36,226 bases of DNA from Bradyrhizobiaceae bacterium (GCA_947475225.1 CANJMQ010000041.1:1-36226); one strand, 5' to 3'. Positions 1-7,331 are shown, counted from the first letter of the stretch. Made by a program: numbers and translations. The notes: a model not told the origin generated them from the letters alone.

Positions 1-49
1 AAAGTCCTGGCAAGAGATCCTTGCCAACGTTAACATCATACCCAGCCAT
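1..49 (-). CDS. Unknown element gene, 5' end only
   Basis: An ATG at 49 on the minus strand opens a frame that runs off the window edge and gives 16 residues (MAGYDVNVGKDLLPGL). A GGAG motif sits seven bases before the ATG, which is good spacing for a ribosome binding site. It is read in the same direction as the integrase, AlpA-like and small genes upstream of it, so it probably belongs to the same integrated element. Sixteen residues are too few to assign a family. It could be chance, but the Shine-Dalgarno and co-orientation argue for a real gene. Confidence 0.45.
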   Translation of the reverse strand, partial: MAGYDVNVGKDLLPGL

Positions 50-135
50 CGCTTCGCTCCTTCGGTGAAAAACGTCTCAGAATCGTCTTCTACCGAGCCG
101 AAGCGGTGGCTGCCCACCTCCGAATTTACAGCACT

Positions 136-429
136 TTACGGACGTAACCTCTTGCGGGACCTACGTGTAGATGCCTTGTGAGGGGGCTTTGATAAACTAC
201 TAGAGAGGGGGGCTGACTTCTGAGGTAGCTCATGCGGGGAAAAGTCCGCATTGAAAGAGGGGCTTAGGACGAGTGGGTTGCTGACGGCAGTCTGCGGGTT
301 TGTGCCGTCCTTTGTGCAGGCTGTCTGGTCCGCCGGAACGTTCAATAACCAGCCCTTGCCCGCGTAAGGCGTTTCCGGTGTGGAAATCGGCTCACAGACG
401 GCGTTCAGTATGGTGAGATTGTCCGTCAC
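136..429 (-). CDS. Small hypothetical protein of the integrated element
   Basis: The gene codes for 97 residues with a GTG start at 429, preceded by a GAGGGGG ribosome binding site. The start lies 11 bases after the stop of the upstream gene, so the two are probably co-transcribed. The protein has no membrane segment or recognisable domain. The middle is rich in Ser, Pro and Ala, and the last fifteen residues are strongly basic (ending RRSRKRLRP), which could suggest nucleic-acid contact. I do not recognise the family. Base composition is less GC-rich than the chromosomal genes further right, in keeping with the rest of the element. Confidence 0.5.
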   Translation of the reverse strand: MTDNLTILNAVCEPISTPETPYAGKGWLLNVPADQTACTKDGTNPQTAVSNPLVLSPSFNADFSPHELPQKSAPLSSSLSKPPHKASTRRSRKRLRP

Positions 430-440
430 GTCTCACCCCC

Positions 441-791
441 TCAATCGCCGCCAGCGCAATGACGTCCCATCGCCGCGATGCCATTTTTGTAAGAACGGAA
501 CCGGGGCGAGCCTTCGCCCTCGCTGACCGTTAACTTCGCTGCTGCCTCAACAGTTGAGCGCAGACGGGGAAAGGTGCGGACATGATCCCACATTTCGGCA
601 GGTCCGGTAATGCCATCGGCCAAAAGGACGCGGCAGGCATCCAAGAACGGCTGGTGTGACGACCATACAATCAATTCGCCATTGTATATCGCGTCATAAA
701 GCGGCCCGGACTTCCCAAAGTTGGCTAAACCTGTGCGCCTACTTGTGGAAGGCTGGATGTAAATGCGGTGGGTGGAGTTAGCGGCTTCCAT
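441..791 (-). CDS. Small hypothetical protein downstream of AlpA-like gene
   Basis: The chosen start is ATG 791 (MEAANSTHRIY), giving 116 residues. The frame stays open to 833, but that extension would run deep into the preceding AlpA-like gene. With ATG 791 the overlap is 14 bases, typical of translational coupling. The protein is soluble-looking, with a central stretch (GPLYDAIYNGELIVWSSHQP) that looks like a folded core and a C-terminus ending CAGGD. No family is recognised. Its position between an AlpA-like regulator and another small gene is typical of the regulatory or accessory module next to an integrase in small genomic islands. Confidence 0.55.
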   Translation of the reverse strand: MEAANSTHRIYIQPSTSRRTGLANFGKSGPLYDAIYNGELIVWSSHQPFLDACRVLLADGITGPAEMWDHVRTFPRLRSTVEAAAKLTVSEGEGSPRFRSYKNGIAAMGRHCAGGD

Positions 792-981
792 TGCCGTCCA
801 CCCCCCCGTTCTGCACTTTTTCCACGAACTCATTCAGCGCCGACATTGGGATTAGAGCGCGAGAACCGATGCGGACAGGGATGATTTCACGCGCTTTGAT
901 CAGTTGGTAAAGCTTACTCCTTCCAATGCTGAGTTTCTGCGCGGCTTCGCGGATACCAAAAAGAAGTGGGGTGTCAGTCAT
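778..981 (-). CDS. AlpA/MerR-like helix-turn-helix DNA-binding protein (excisionase-type)
   Basis: This 67-residue protein is essentially a single winged helix-turn-helix domain. Residues about 9-30 (IREAAQKLSIGRSKLYQLIK) match the helix_turn_helix_17/AlpA pattern with two helices and a turn at IGRS, followed by the wing strand (IIPVRIGSRALIPMSAL). Proteins of this type activate the integrase or act as recombination directionality factors in P4-like elements. The ATG at 981 has a strong GGAGG ribosome binding site five bases upstream. It is transcribed leftward like the integrase and overlaps the next gene by 14 bases. Whether it is an excisionase or a transcription activator cannot be decided from sequence. 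Confidence 0.82.
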   Translation of the reverse strand: MTDTPLLFGIREAAQKLSIGRSKLYQLIKAREIIPVRIGSRALIPMSALNEFVEKVQNGGVDGNGSR

Positions 982-1077
982 GCGGTCCTCCAGACGCCAC
1001 TGGACCGGGATAGCCAGCTTCAGACGTCGGCGGACATCTAGTTATCGTATGTGCGGTACTGGAAAACCGGGCTACGA

Positions 1078-1719
1078 TTAAAGAGGCGGTGCGATTTCCG
1101 CGAAGCGATTTTTCTTCTGACGTCCCGGCGCGGACCATGCGGGGGCATTTGCTTCAAGGACCGCGTTAGCCCACGCTCTCCCGAAAGCCTTATCGCCTAT
1201 CTTATGTCCTTTACTCTGCCAAATGCCCTTGGCCATCTCCTTGGACATCGCACGTTCACTAGGGTTCTTGCGCATTTCGCCGATCAACCACTTCTTGCAG
1301 GAAGTTTCTTCGGCCATGGTAGCGTTGTTGATCTGTTTGGCCGGGAGTGCTGGAACCGCATCTTTAAGAGATTGAACGCAGACCTGCACCTCTATGTAGG
1401 AGTGAGGCCAACGTGGATGGTCATCCACTGCGGTGATCATATGCATTTCAAGGTCAATCTCCACCGGATACAGAAAAAAGCTGGCTGGAATATCGGAGCG
1501 ATTGCCGATTGGCCCGCAGCCCAGTCTTGGCGATCCTGTGAGTTGAATAAAGCCCCGGTGAGCGAGTTTGCAAAGAGCCGCGCTGGCTTCATCCGTGTAC
1601 CACGGGTGCAACTCTGGAAAGTGGCCCCATTTCCCGCATATGATGTAGGACATCGCCTCTTCCAGCGATGCGAAGACCGGTTCCAGCGCGATGGGTGTTG
1701 TCAGGTAGGTCATCCGCAT
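1078..1719 (-). CDS. Hypothetical protein following the integrase
   Basis: The gene codes for 213 residues, starting at ATG 1719 with AGGA five bases upstream. It begins 21 bases after the integrase stop, so it is probably in the same transcript. There is no signal peptide or membrane helix. The N-terminal half has an aromatic- and His-rich region (KWGHFPELHPWYTDEA). The C-terminal third is basic and helix-rich, with Lys, Arg and Trp (MAKGIWQSKGHKIGDKAF; GRQKKNRFAE), and could bind DNA. No characterised family is recognised. Its place directly behind the integrase suggests an element function rather than a host one. Confidence 0.65.
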   Translation of the reverse strand: MRMTYLTTPIALEPVFASLEEAMSYIICGKWGHFPELHPWYTDEASAALCKLAHRGFIQLTGSPRLGCGPIGNRSDIPASFFLYPVEIDLEMHMITAVDDHPRWPHSYIEVQVCVQSLKDAVPALPAKQINNATMAEETSCKKWLIGEMRKNPSERAMSKEMAKGIWQSKGHKIGDKAFGRAWANAVLEANAPAWSAPGRQKKNRFAEIAPPL

Positions 1720-1740
1720 CGTTTCCTGAAAGTGGCGTTA

Positions 1741-2952
1741 TTAGGCTGTGATCCGAAGCGCGGCAGGGACTGCGTACTTGGCCCAGTCATCCATTAGCCC
1801 CCTTCGCTTTTCAAACTGGTCACCGCGCCTGTATGCGGCTTCAGCTTTGTCGCTGATGCGATGAGCAAGGGCGTGTTCACAGGTCTGGTGTGGATAGTTG
1901 GTCTGTTCTGCCGCCCAGTCACGGAAAGATGACCGGAAACCATGTACCGTAATGTCGGTGCGGTCCATTCTGCGGAGTTGCATGGTCATCGCCATGTCAC
2001 TCAGTGGCTTACCCTTCTTGTTGCCGGGGAAGATATGGTCGTTGTCGGGAAGGCGGGGTAGGCAGCGCAGGATCGCCAAGGCGGGATCGGAGAGAGGCAC
2101 CCGGTGTTCAATCTTGGCCTTCATTCTGGAGGCGGGAATAACCCACACGCCCTTCTCAAGGTCCAATTCGTTCCAGCGGGCCTTCAGAACCTCTGACGTG
2201 CGGGTGGCAGTGAGTATGCAAAGTTCCAGCGCCAAGGCCGCCGTGGACCTACGCAGGCGAAGTCCTACAATGAACGAAGGGACCTGTTCATATGGCATGG
2301 CCTCATGATGACCGCGTGTTAGCTTCCTGCGGGGAGGCAGTATGGCCTTCAAATGACCAGCCCAAGCCGCCGGATTCGGACCCTCGTAGAAGCGCCTGAC
2401 GCGCGCGGCATCCATAACCTTTTCAATGCGGCCACGGAGCCGGGATGCAGTTTCTGGCACTTTTTCCCAAATCGGACGCAGCACCGCCAGCACATCCTCC
2501 GTCGTGATTTCACTGACCGTCTTTTGGCGGAGCGTTTTGCAATACGAGTCGCCAAGGGTCGTTTTCCACTGAGCCAAGTGTTTGGCATTGTGGAATGTCG
2601 GTGCATGGTCCTTCACATAGGCGTCAGCCATTTCCCCAAAGGTCGGAACGGTCCTTTGGATTTGTTCGGCATTCTTCCGGTGGTTGATGGGATCAACGCC
2701 CGAATTTAGCAGGTGGCGGGCCTCTTGAGCCTTCTGACGAGCGTCGGCCAAGGAAACTTCACCCTTTCCCGCGCCTCCCAATCCCATCTCACGCCGTATT
2801 TGATTACCTGAGGTTGAAGTTCCCGCCCGATAGATAAAAGCCCAGCGTCTGCTGCCGCTTTCTGAAACGGTAAGATACAGGTTGCCGCCATCGGCAAAGC
2901 GCCCCGGCTTGGTGATCGACTCTACCTTTTTCGCGTTCAGCTTTCCAGACAC
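1741..2952 (-). CDS. P4-type tyrosine recombinase (integrase)
   Basis: This is a site-specific tyrosine recombinase that integrates or excises the element. It has an N-terminal DUF4102-type arm-binding region (VESITKPGRFADGGNLYL), a SAM-like core-binding domain at about 100-190 and a C-terminal catalytic domain. Counting from the GTG start, the catalytic residues are present: Arg251 (TATRTSEVL), Lys279, His337 and Arg340 (HGFRSSFRDW), His364 (LAH) and nucleophile Tyr374 (AAYRRGD). The protein looks intact at 403 residues. GTG 2952 is preferred because GGAGG lies four bases upstream and the known family begins there. An upstream in-frame ATG at 2994 has no ribosome binding site. P4-type integrases commonly target tRNA 3' ends, but no tRNA was recognised beside this one. 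Confidence 0.93.
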   Translation of the reverse strand: MSGKLNAKKVESITKPGRFADGGNLYLTVSESGSRRWAFIYRAGTSTSGNQIRREMGLGGAGKGEVSLADARQKAQEARHLLNSGVDPINHRKNAEQIQRTVPTFGEMADAYVKDHAPTFHNAKHLAQWKTTLGDSYCKTLRQKTVSEITTEDVLAVLRPIWEKVPETASRLRGRIEKVMDAARVRRFYEGPNPAAWAGHLKAILPPRRKLTRGHHEAMPYEQVPSFIVGLRLRRSTAALALELCILTATRTSEVLKARWNELDLEKGVWVIPASRMKAKIEHRVPLSDPALAILRCLPRLPDNDHIFPGNKKGKPLSDMAMTMQLRRMDRTDITVHGFRSSFRDWAAEQTNYPHQTCEHALAHRISDKAEAAYRRGDQFEKRRGLMDDWAKYAVPAALRITA

Positions 2953-3024
2953 GTGACCTCCAGATACCCTACCATTTACCCCACCATACAGCATGGATTG
3001 GGGTGGACGGAAGTGGATAACTGT

Positions 3025-3133
3025 GAACTCACGAACTCTTTTTTAGCGTTATATCAATCACCTATTGGTGATGAGGCGAGCGTAGTGAACGGTGGAGGAC
3101 GATAGTTCGGCGGACTCCCCCTCCGCCACGAAC
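3025..3133. repeat. Cluster of short repeats and hairpins behind the integrase (possible att or regulatory region)
   Basis: Three structures lie between the integrase and the next gene. One is a tandem GAACTC at 3025-3030 and 3033-3038. The second is a perfect inverted repeat, ATCACC-TATT-GGTGAT, at 3057-3072. The third is a ten-pair hairpin with a two-base bulge (GTTCG/CGAAC outside GCGGA/TCCGC) at 3105-3133. Such elements are common at integrase promoters and attachment sites, or could end transcription from the gene starting at 3617. No T-tract follows either hairpin, so they are not clear terminators. The function is inference only. Confidence 0.4.
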
Positions 3134-3203
3134 ATCATTTGTCCTGTGCGCCAGAATTGGCTGCGGATCAACGCGCGAGACAAACAGGAGCGCTGCCCCG
3201 CGG

Positions 3204-3617
3204 TCAGCCAGGCGCTTTCGTGAGTGGGATCGGAACAGTTTCACTCGCTGCGCGGCGATCAACATCCATCTCGTGAACCTTGTTGGTCAGGAGGTTCATC
3301 CGAAACTTCTCATTCTGCTCCTCCAGCATTCCCACGATGAGATCAAGACTCCTCGCCTTCTCGTCCGAAATCAGGTCATCCGCGGCGGCCGTCCTCAGGA
3401 GGGCGACCACTACCGCAAATTGGGTCTCCGCATTTGCGGCAAAGTGTTCAACGCTCAATGCGGCCAGCATGGCGATTAGCGTCGTCACACCCGCGGCAAG
3501 GTACAGTGAACCTGAATTCTGACCCCACAAGAAGCCAGCGGTGCCTGCACTGACGATCAAGAGGAACATGAGGAACAATCTGAGTAAATTTCGGGTTCTG
3601 ATTGTCATTTCGACCAT
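3204..3617 (-). CDS. Small two-helix membrane protein of unknown function
   Basis: The gene codes for 137 residues with the start placed at ATG 3617. An in-frame TTG precedes it and a second ATG follows at 3608, and AGAGG lies just upstream. Two hydrophobic helices are visible at about residues 11-30 (LLRLFLMFLLIVSAGTAGFL) and 36-55 (SLYLAAGVTTLIAMLAAL), joined by a tight loop. A soluble, charged C-terminal part follows, predicted helical and perhaps coiled coil (LLRTAAADDLISDEKARSLD; MLEEQNEKFRMNLL). No family is recognised. It is probably an inner-membrane protein with a cytoplasmic tail. It may be the first chromosomal gene beside the element or the element's last gene. Confidence 0.6.
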   Translation of the reverse strand: MVEMTIRTRNLLRLFLMFLLIVSAGTAGFLWGQNSGSLYLAAGVTTLIAMLAALSVEHFAANAETQFAVVVALLRTAAADDLISDEKARSLDLIVGMLEEQNEKFRMNLLTNKVHEMDVDRRAASETVPIPLTKAPG

Positions 3618-3828
3618 CAATCCTCTCGCTAAAGAACCCCCGCGACGCGAAGATTCCTCAGCAGCCCAAACCTAGACAGCCCCATTCTTTCACATTGCAA
3701 TGGGTAAATATGAGCAGAATGACACACTCCGCGCAGGCTTGCGTCACAGCAAGCTCCTGACGGAGAGGAGAGGCAAACAGCCATGACCACAGTCGTGCTG
3801 CCTCATCGCCTATAGTAATCTATCCAGC

Positions 3829-3856
3829 TTGCTGTGTTTTCTCCGATAGATACACT
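3829..3856 (+). promoter_or_regulatory. Possible sigma70-type promoter
   Basis: TTGCTG (3829-3834) and TACACT (3851-3856) are separated by 16 bases and lie 29 bases before the GTG start at 3886. The match is fair. The rest of the 3618-3885 gap shows no gene I can support, although a ten-codon open frame with a purine-rich leader sits at 3783-3815. Confidence 0.35.
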
Positions 3857-3885
3857 GATCTCCACCAACAAGGAGATCCCCGCCC

Positions 3886-4164
3886 GTGTCCGCTCAGATC
3901 CTCGCCTTCGACACCGCAGCAAACAACAACTACACCAAGGACCAGGGTAATGCCGAAGGTCTGTTCGGTGAGTACATGCTCATGGAATTGGTGCTGGAGG
4001 TTGCGCGTTCCTCGCAGGACCCGCAGGGCCGCCTTGCCGAGCTCTTTGACCGCATCACCACCCGCGCCCGTCGCGGCGGCGTGGTCACGGACAAAAACAC
4101 CACGATGATGCAGTTCCGAAAACACGCCGAAAGCTTCTTTGTCCTGGCAGGCAAGAACGTCTGA
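3886..4164 (+). CDS. Small hypothetical protein
   Basis: The 92-residue protein starts at GTG 3886 with AAGGAG ten bases upstream. It is soluble, with no signal peptide. The sequence is well-formed, with a conserved-looking core (LMELVLEVARSSQDPQGRL, then a basic RITTRARRGG segment) and an amphipathic C-terminal helix ending FFVLAGKNV. I do not recognise a characterised family. It stands alone, convergent with the DUF1275 gene on the right and divergent from the membrane-protein gene on the left, with its own possible promoter. Composition and codon use fit the chromosome better than the island. Confidence 0.65.
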   Translation: MSAQILAFDTAANNNYTKDQGNAEGLFGEYMLMELVLEVARSSQDPQGRLAELFDRITTRARRGGVVTDKNTTMMQFRKHAESFFVLAGKNV

Positions 4165-4243
4165 AGAGCCGGTCGTGCCGGTCGGCAGCGAAAGCTCGTT
4201 CATGCCGCTTGGCCGCATGCCGAATTTCGTTCCGGGTCTCTTC

Positions 4244-4924
4244 TCAGTGTGGCTTTTCACCAAGCATGAGCGGAAAGATGGCCAGCGTGTAGAGGCAGGC
4301 AGCAAGCCCGAGCGGATAGACGGTACCCAGGTGGACCAGTGCAGCTCCGATCACGCCGCCCGTGAAAAAACACGCGATAGACAACAGGCGGCGGCTTACA
4401 TTCGAGCGTGACCCCTCCCCCAGCCGGGATTCAGACAACAAGGCCGTCAGTGTCAGCGTCATCACATTTGTCGCAAGGTCCTGCACGCCATGGCGGCGCA
4501 GGATGGCGGTCTGAAGCCCCATGCCGAATGCAAGAAGTGCGGTGATGGCATGTCCCAGCACTTCCCTGCCATTGGGTTCATAGGCCCAGCAGATGGCTGC
4601 TGATGCGAATATCGTGCTCCAGACAATGAGAAACGCGAAGCGCCGTACCTGGCGCTCCTGTGGCAACAACAGCAACCGGCCCCCGAGAATCGCCCCGATG
4701 GCGAAGGCAGCGAGTGGCCACAGGTAGCGTGAAGATCGGTCGAAGGTGCCACCTGATCCGATGTCCACGGCCATCAGGAGGAGGTTGCCCGTCATCATCT
4801 CCGCGAAGACGCCTCCGAGCGCCTTGATGCAGGTCACGTCAACCATACCGCAAATGGCGCTGACCAGGTAAAGACCCGGCCGGAGGTCCCGCGTCACGCG
4901 ATTGATCAGGCCACTCGCATTCAT
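4244..4924 (-). CDS. DUF1275 (YoaK-like) family membrane protein
   Basis: This is a multi-pass inner-membrane protein of 226 residues with about six hydrophobic helices and hallmark DUF1275 features. These are an N-terminal GxVDxxCxxALGGVFxxMMTGNLL-like stretch (here CGMVDVTCIKALGGVFAEMM, then TGNLL), a central GMGLQTAILRRHGVQDLATN region and a C-terminal GGVIGAAL helix. The biochemical role of the family is unknown. The start at ATG 4924 is chosen because a G-rich Shine-Dalgarno-like run lies seven bases upstream; the frame extends five codons further to a GTG. It converges on the small gene ending at 4164, with no clear terminator between. Confidence 0.88.
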   Translation of the reverse strand: MNASGLINRVTRDLRPGLYLVSAICGMVDVTCIKALGGVFAEMMTGNLLLMAVDIGSGGTFDRSSRYLWPLAAFAIGAILGGRLLLLPQERQVRRFAFLIVWSTIFASAAICWAYEPNGREVLGHAITALLAFGMGLQTAILRRHGVQDLATNVMTLTLTALLSESRLGEGSRSNVSRRLLSIACFFTGGVIGAALVHLGTVYPLGLAACLYTLAIFPLMLGEKPH

Positions 4925-5250
4925 CGCACCGCCCCCCACGCAACGCCGACCCCATATCGCCGAGCGGTGGAGAGCGGCCAGCTACCGGAGACCCGCTACC
5001 AGCCAAATTCACCCGGCGCCAGATGAATTTGATCAAGTGCACTGGCCATGAGAAGTGCGCTGTGGCAGAGCATGGTCCGGTCAAGGCGTACCACCGATAC
5101 AGGCTCGGATCACCCGAAAGCGCTTATTGAACGTCGGATCTCAACCCAGACTGCCGAACGTGGCCACCTTCAATGGCAGCCTCCAGCATCCATGAGGACA
5201 CCACCACCGACACCTGCCGAGCATGCCGTGGCGCCGCACGGCACCCATCA
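4925..5250. other. Intergenic region without a supportable gene
   Basis: About 325 bases separate the DUF1275 gene start from the porin stop. Open frames here are short, lack ribosome binding sites and look like chance. The only structure noted is a GCCGTG/CACGGC hairpin near the porin stop. The promoter of the DUF1275 gene should lie at the left end of this region, but I see no convincing -35/-10 pair. Confidence 0.5.
5225..5242 (-). terminator. Possible weak terminator hairpin after porin
   Basis: GCCGTG and CACGGC form a six-pair stem with a six-base loop, eight bases beyond the porin stop codon on the minus strand. There is no T-run, so intrinsic termination is uncertain. Confidence 0.3.
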
Positions 5251-6075
5251 CTAGAACCGGTATTTGAGCGTGGCGCGAGCGACGCTGAACTTGAGGGCCG
5301 CCTCACCCTTCTCTCTGACCTCGCTCGAGTCGTCCTGCAAAGTCGAGTCGAGGAGTCCGACGTCGGAATTGGAACTCCACTCATAGCTGCTGAGATCAAC
5401 GTAGAGGTATTCCGCACCCATGGTCCAGCGTCCCATGCCGTATTCCATGCCACCACCGAGCGTCCACCCAAGGTTCCAGCCATTCGCCCTGGCATTCCAA
5501 GAGGCGTATTCATCGCCGTTGCTGGCATCAAGCTTCTGGTTGATGTCCATTTCGCCGTAAGCGAGGCCGCCCGTTCCATAGATCAGAAAATTATCGATGG
5601 CATAACCGAGGCGGGCGCGTAGCGTTCCATACCAGTTGTTCTCGTAGTCGATCCTGTCGGTGGCAGTGGTGTTTTCAGGCGCCATCACCTGGCTCATGAC
5701 ATTACTCACGTCATGCTTCACGGTGCCGTGGAAACCGAGATAGTTGAAATCTGCCTCAGCGCCGATGACGAAGTTCGAATACTGCCAATTGTAGCCCGCC
5801 AGAATGCCGGCGGTGAACCATGCATCGTCAGCAGTATCACTGAAGTCCAGCCCGTTGATGAGGTCTGTTTCTTCGATGCTGATGTTCGCCTGGCCAGTGT
5901 AGACGTAGTTCTGGTTGAATTCGGTGTTGTTGAGTGCCGCACCGACGCTCGTTCCGACATAGCCACCCGACCAGTCATAGGTCGAGCCCGCCAGACCGAT
6001 ATCGCCCGCCAAAGCGCCTGTCGCGCCAAACGTGAGCAGAGCAGAGGCGCAACACGTGATGACCAGTTTATTCAT
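5251..6075 (-). CDS. Outer-membrane beta-barrel protein, Omp25/RopB-like
   Basis: The 274-residue protein begins at ATG 6075, with GGAGAG five bases upstream. A signal peptide (residues 1-23, cleavage after ALA) contains two unusual adjacent cysteines. The mature chain opens with the W-S-G-G-Y-V-G motif typical of the Omp25/Omp31 family. It then alternates aromatic strands (DAWFTAGILAGYNWQYSNFV; GTLRARLGYAIDNFLIYGTG; WTLGGGMEYGMGRWTMGAEY) and ends in the C-terminal KYRF signature recognised by the BAM complex. An eight-stranded barrel is expected. Such proteins are abundant structural or adhesion components of rhizobial outer membranes. It is monocistronic and separated by a strong terminator from the upstream envelope operon. 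Confidence 0.9.
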   Translation of the reverse strand: MNKLVITCCASALLTFGATGALAGDIGLAGSTYDWSGGYVGTSVGAALNNTEFNQNYVYTGQANISIEETDLINGLDFSDTADDAWFTAGILAGYNWQYSNFVIGAEADFNYLGFHGTVKHDVSNVMSQVMAPENTTATDRIDYENNWYGTLRARLGYAIDNFLIYGTGGLAYGEMDINQKLDASNGDEYASWNARANGWNLGWTLGGGMEYGMGRWTMGAEYLYVDLSSYEWSSNSDVGLLDSTLQDDSSEVREKGEAALKFSVARATLKYRF

Positions 6076-6191
6076 GGCGACTCTCCGGCAGTGGAATTGA
6101 CGATTTCGCAACCAAAGATCGCAGAAAATGGCTTACGAATTATGAATCCGCCAATGTCTTTTTGGAGATTGATTTCAGTCGTGCATGAAAC

Positions 6192-6229
6192 AAAAAAACT
6201 CCGTGTACGGTGTTCCGTACACGGAGTTT
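6192..6229 (-). terminator. Strong intrinsic terminator of the lipoprotein/transpeptidase operon
   Basis: A perfect 15-base-pair stem is formed by AAACTCCGTGTACGG (6196-6210) and its exact complement (6215-6229) around a four-base loop. On the minus strand it ends in seven consecutive T residues. It lies 27 bases beyond the lipoprotein stop and upstream of the porin, so it insulates the two leftward units. Confidence 0.9.
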
Positions 6230-6256
6230 GACCTGGGGAAAACCGCGCGCCGAAGC

Positions 6257-6715
6257 CTAAAGCGGGGTCAGTTGCATCGGACCTGACGTCAGGCGCGTTC
6301 CATCAGAGGTGATCGGCGAACACATGGAAGGCGTACCCTTGGGCAACCAGCTCGTCGGGTTGCGTGCCTGACAGAGCTTGCCGTTGGTGGCCTGCCAGAT
6401 GCCGGTGCCGGTGCCCTTGCCGGCCTGGTCATATTCAAAGGTGCCATCGCCGTAGAAGGTCACGGTGCCTTTGTTGCCAGGAGCGGCATAGGTGAACTTC
6501 CGCTCGGCCAATGCCCTGGTGATATCGGGCGCCGACAGTGCGTTGCCAACCGGCAGCGGCCCGGGAGCCGGGGCCACAGGCGCGGTTGTGATCGGCGCAG
6601 GTGCCGTCGGAACCACTGGTGCAAGATCCGGCGAGGAATTGTTCGAAGCGCAGGCAGCGAGCCCGAGAGCCGCTGCCGCCAGCATAAAACCGGATATGCC
6701 ACGGGTGAGACGCAT
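6257..6715 (-). CDS. Putative lipoprotein of unknown function
   Basis: The 152-residue protein starts at ATG 6715, four bases after the stop of the L,D-transpeptidase gene, so the two form an operon. Residues 1-21 are a lipoprotein signal peptide ending in the lipobox LAAC, with Cys22 as the lipidation site. A Pro/Ala/Thr-rich linker (PVVPTAPAPITTAPVAPAPG) spans about 31-52. A small C-terminal domain follows with strand-like repeats (GTVTFYGDGTFEY; GTGTGIWQATNGKLC) and two later cysteines that may pair. The domain resembles the DUF995 type of small periplasmic domain, but I am not sure. Coupling to a peptidoglycan cross-linking enzyme suggests a cell-envelope role. Confidence 0.75.
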   Translation of the reverse strand: MRLTRGISGFMLAAAALGLAACASNNSSPDLAPVVPTAPAPITTAPVAPAPGPLPVGNALSAPDITRALAERKFTYAAPGNKGTVTFYGDGTFEYDQAGKGTGTGIWQATNGKLCQARNPTSWLPKGTPSMCSPITSDGTRLTSGPMQLTPL

Positions 6716-6719
6716 GCCG

Positions 6720-7331
6720 TTACACTCCTTCAGCCAGCACCACGACGCGGGTGCCAATAGGAACGCGGCGGTAGAGTTCGATCACGTCCTGGCTGATCAT
6801 GCGGATGCAACCCGACGAAGCATTGGTTCCGATCGACATCGGCTCCGTTGTTCCGTGGATGCGGTACAGTGTGTCCTGGCCGTTTTGGAACAGATAGAGC
6901 GCACGTGCGCCGAGCGGATTGTTCGGACCGCCCGGCATGCCGTTTGCCCACTTGGCCTTCTCGGGATGGCGCGCAATCATTTCCTTGGGTGGCGTCCACG
7001 TCGGCCACATAACCTTGCGGCCGATGTCGGCGAGGCCCGCCCAGCGGAACCCGTCCTTGCCGACGGCACAGCCCCAGCGCATCGCCTTGCCGCCCTGAAG
7101 CACCAGATAAATTTGGCGGTTCGGCGTATCGACGATGACCGTTCCCGGCCACTGTCGACCGGTATAGGCCACTGTGGTCGGCCGAAAGGCCGGTGGCAGT
7201 TTGCTGTAGTCAAAAGGCGGCAGCGGATACGGATCGTCCTCAGCAGCCTGCGGAAGGGCCGCAGTGGACAGAGGTACCGACAGCAGGGCTGCGGACGCTC
7301 CGGTCAAAACTGCGCGGCGGGAAAGCATCAT
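6720..7331 (-). CDS. L,D-transpeptidase (YkuD/ErfK family)
   Basis: The 203-residue periplasmic enzyme forms or edits 3-3 peptidoglycan cross-links, or anchors proteins to peptidoglycan. An N-terminal SRRAVLTGASAALL sequence looks like a Tat-type signal (twin Arg at residues 5-6). The YkuD domain spans about 64-200. It carries the catalytic signature with His159 (RIHGTTEP) and SSGCIRM, placing the nucleophile at Cys175 and the conserved Arg at 177. Two consecutive ATG codons begin the gene with AGAGG upstream; the second (7328) has the better spacing. It is first in a two-gene operon with the lipoprotein. Confidence 0.93.
   Translation of the reverse strand: MMLSRRAVLTGASAALLSVPLSTAALPQAAEDDPYPLPPFDYSKLPPAFRPTTVAYTGRQWPGTVIVDTPNRQIYLVLQGGKAMRWGCAVGKDGFRWAGLADIGRKVMWPTWTPPKEMIARHPEKAKWANGMPGGPNNPLGARALYLFQNGQDTLYRIHGTTEPMSIGTNASSGCIRMISQDVIELYRRVPIGTRVVVLAEGV

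Larger units (their letters stand above)
1..3000. mobile_element. Right end of an integrated genomic island or prophage-like element
   Basis: The region contains an integrase at the edge, followed in the same direction by an unknown gene, an AlpA-like regulator, two small unknown genes and a partial gene. All read leftward and are visibly less GC-rich than the genes beyond 3.9 kb. This layout is characteristic of small integrative elements. The right boundary is placed just behind the integrase by inference. No duplicated attachment core could be identified because the left end is not in the window, so the exact junction may lie anywhere between about 2955 and 3200. Confidence 0.7.

Noticed and set aside
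1051..1797. 248-codon plus-strand open frame
   Set aside because: It is antisense to the 213-residue gene and the integrase end; the minus-strand gene has a ribosome binding site and fits the operon.
3025..3038. Tandem GAACTC resembling a LexA half-site pair
   Set aside because: The spacing between GAAC motifs is four, not seven, so it does not fit the alphaproteobacterial SOS box.
3056..3238. 60-codon minus-strand frame ending YARLITNR, and a second 67-codon frame over the same bases
   Set aside because: Two frames are open at once and neither has a ribosome binding site. Hairpins in the region explain it equally well, so it is not called as a gene.
3783..3815. Ten-codon open frame MTTVVLPHRL after a GGAGAGG run
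   Set aside because: It is too short, the spacing is long, and it encodes nothing recognisable as a leader peptide.
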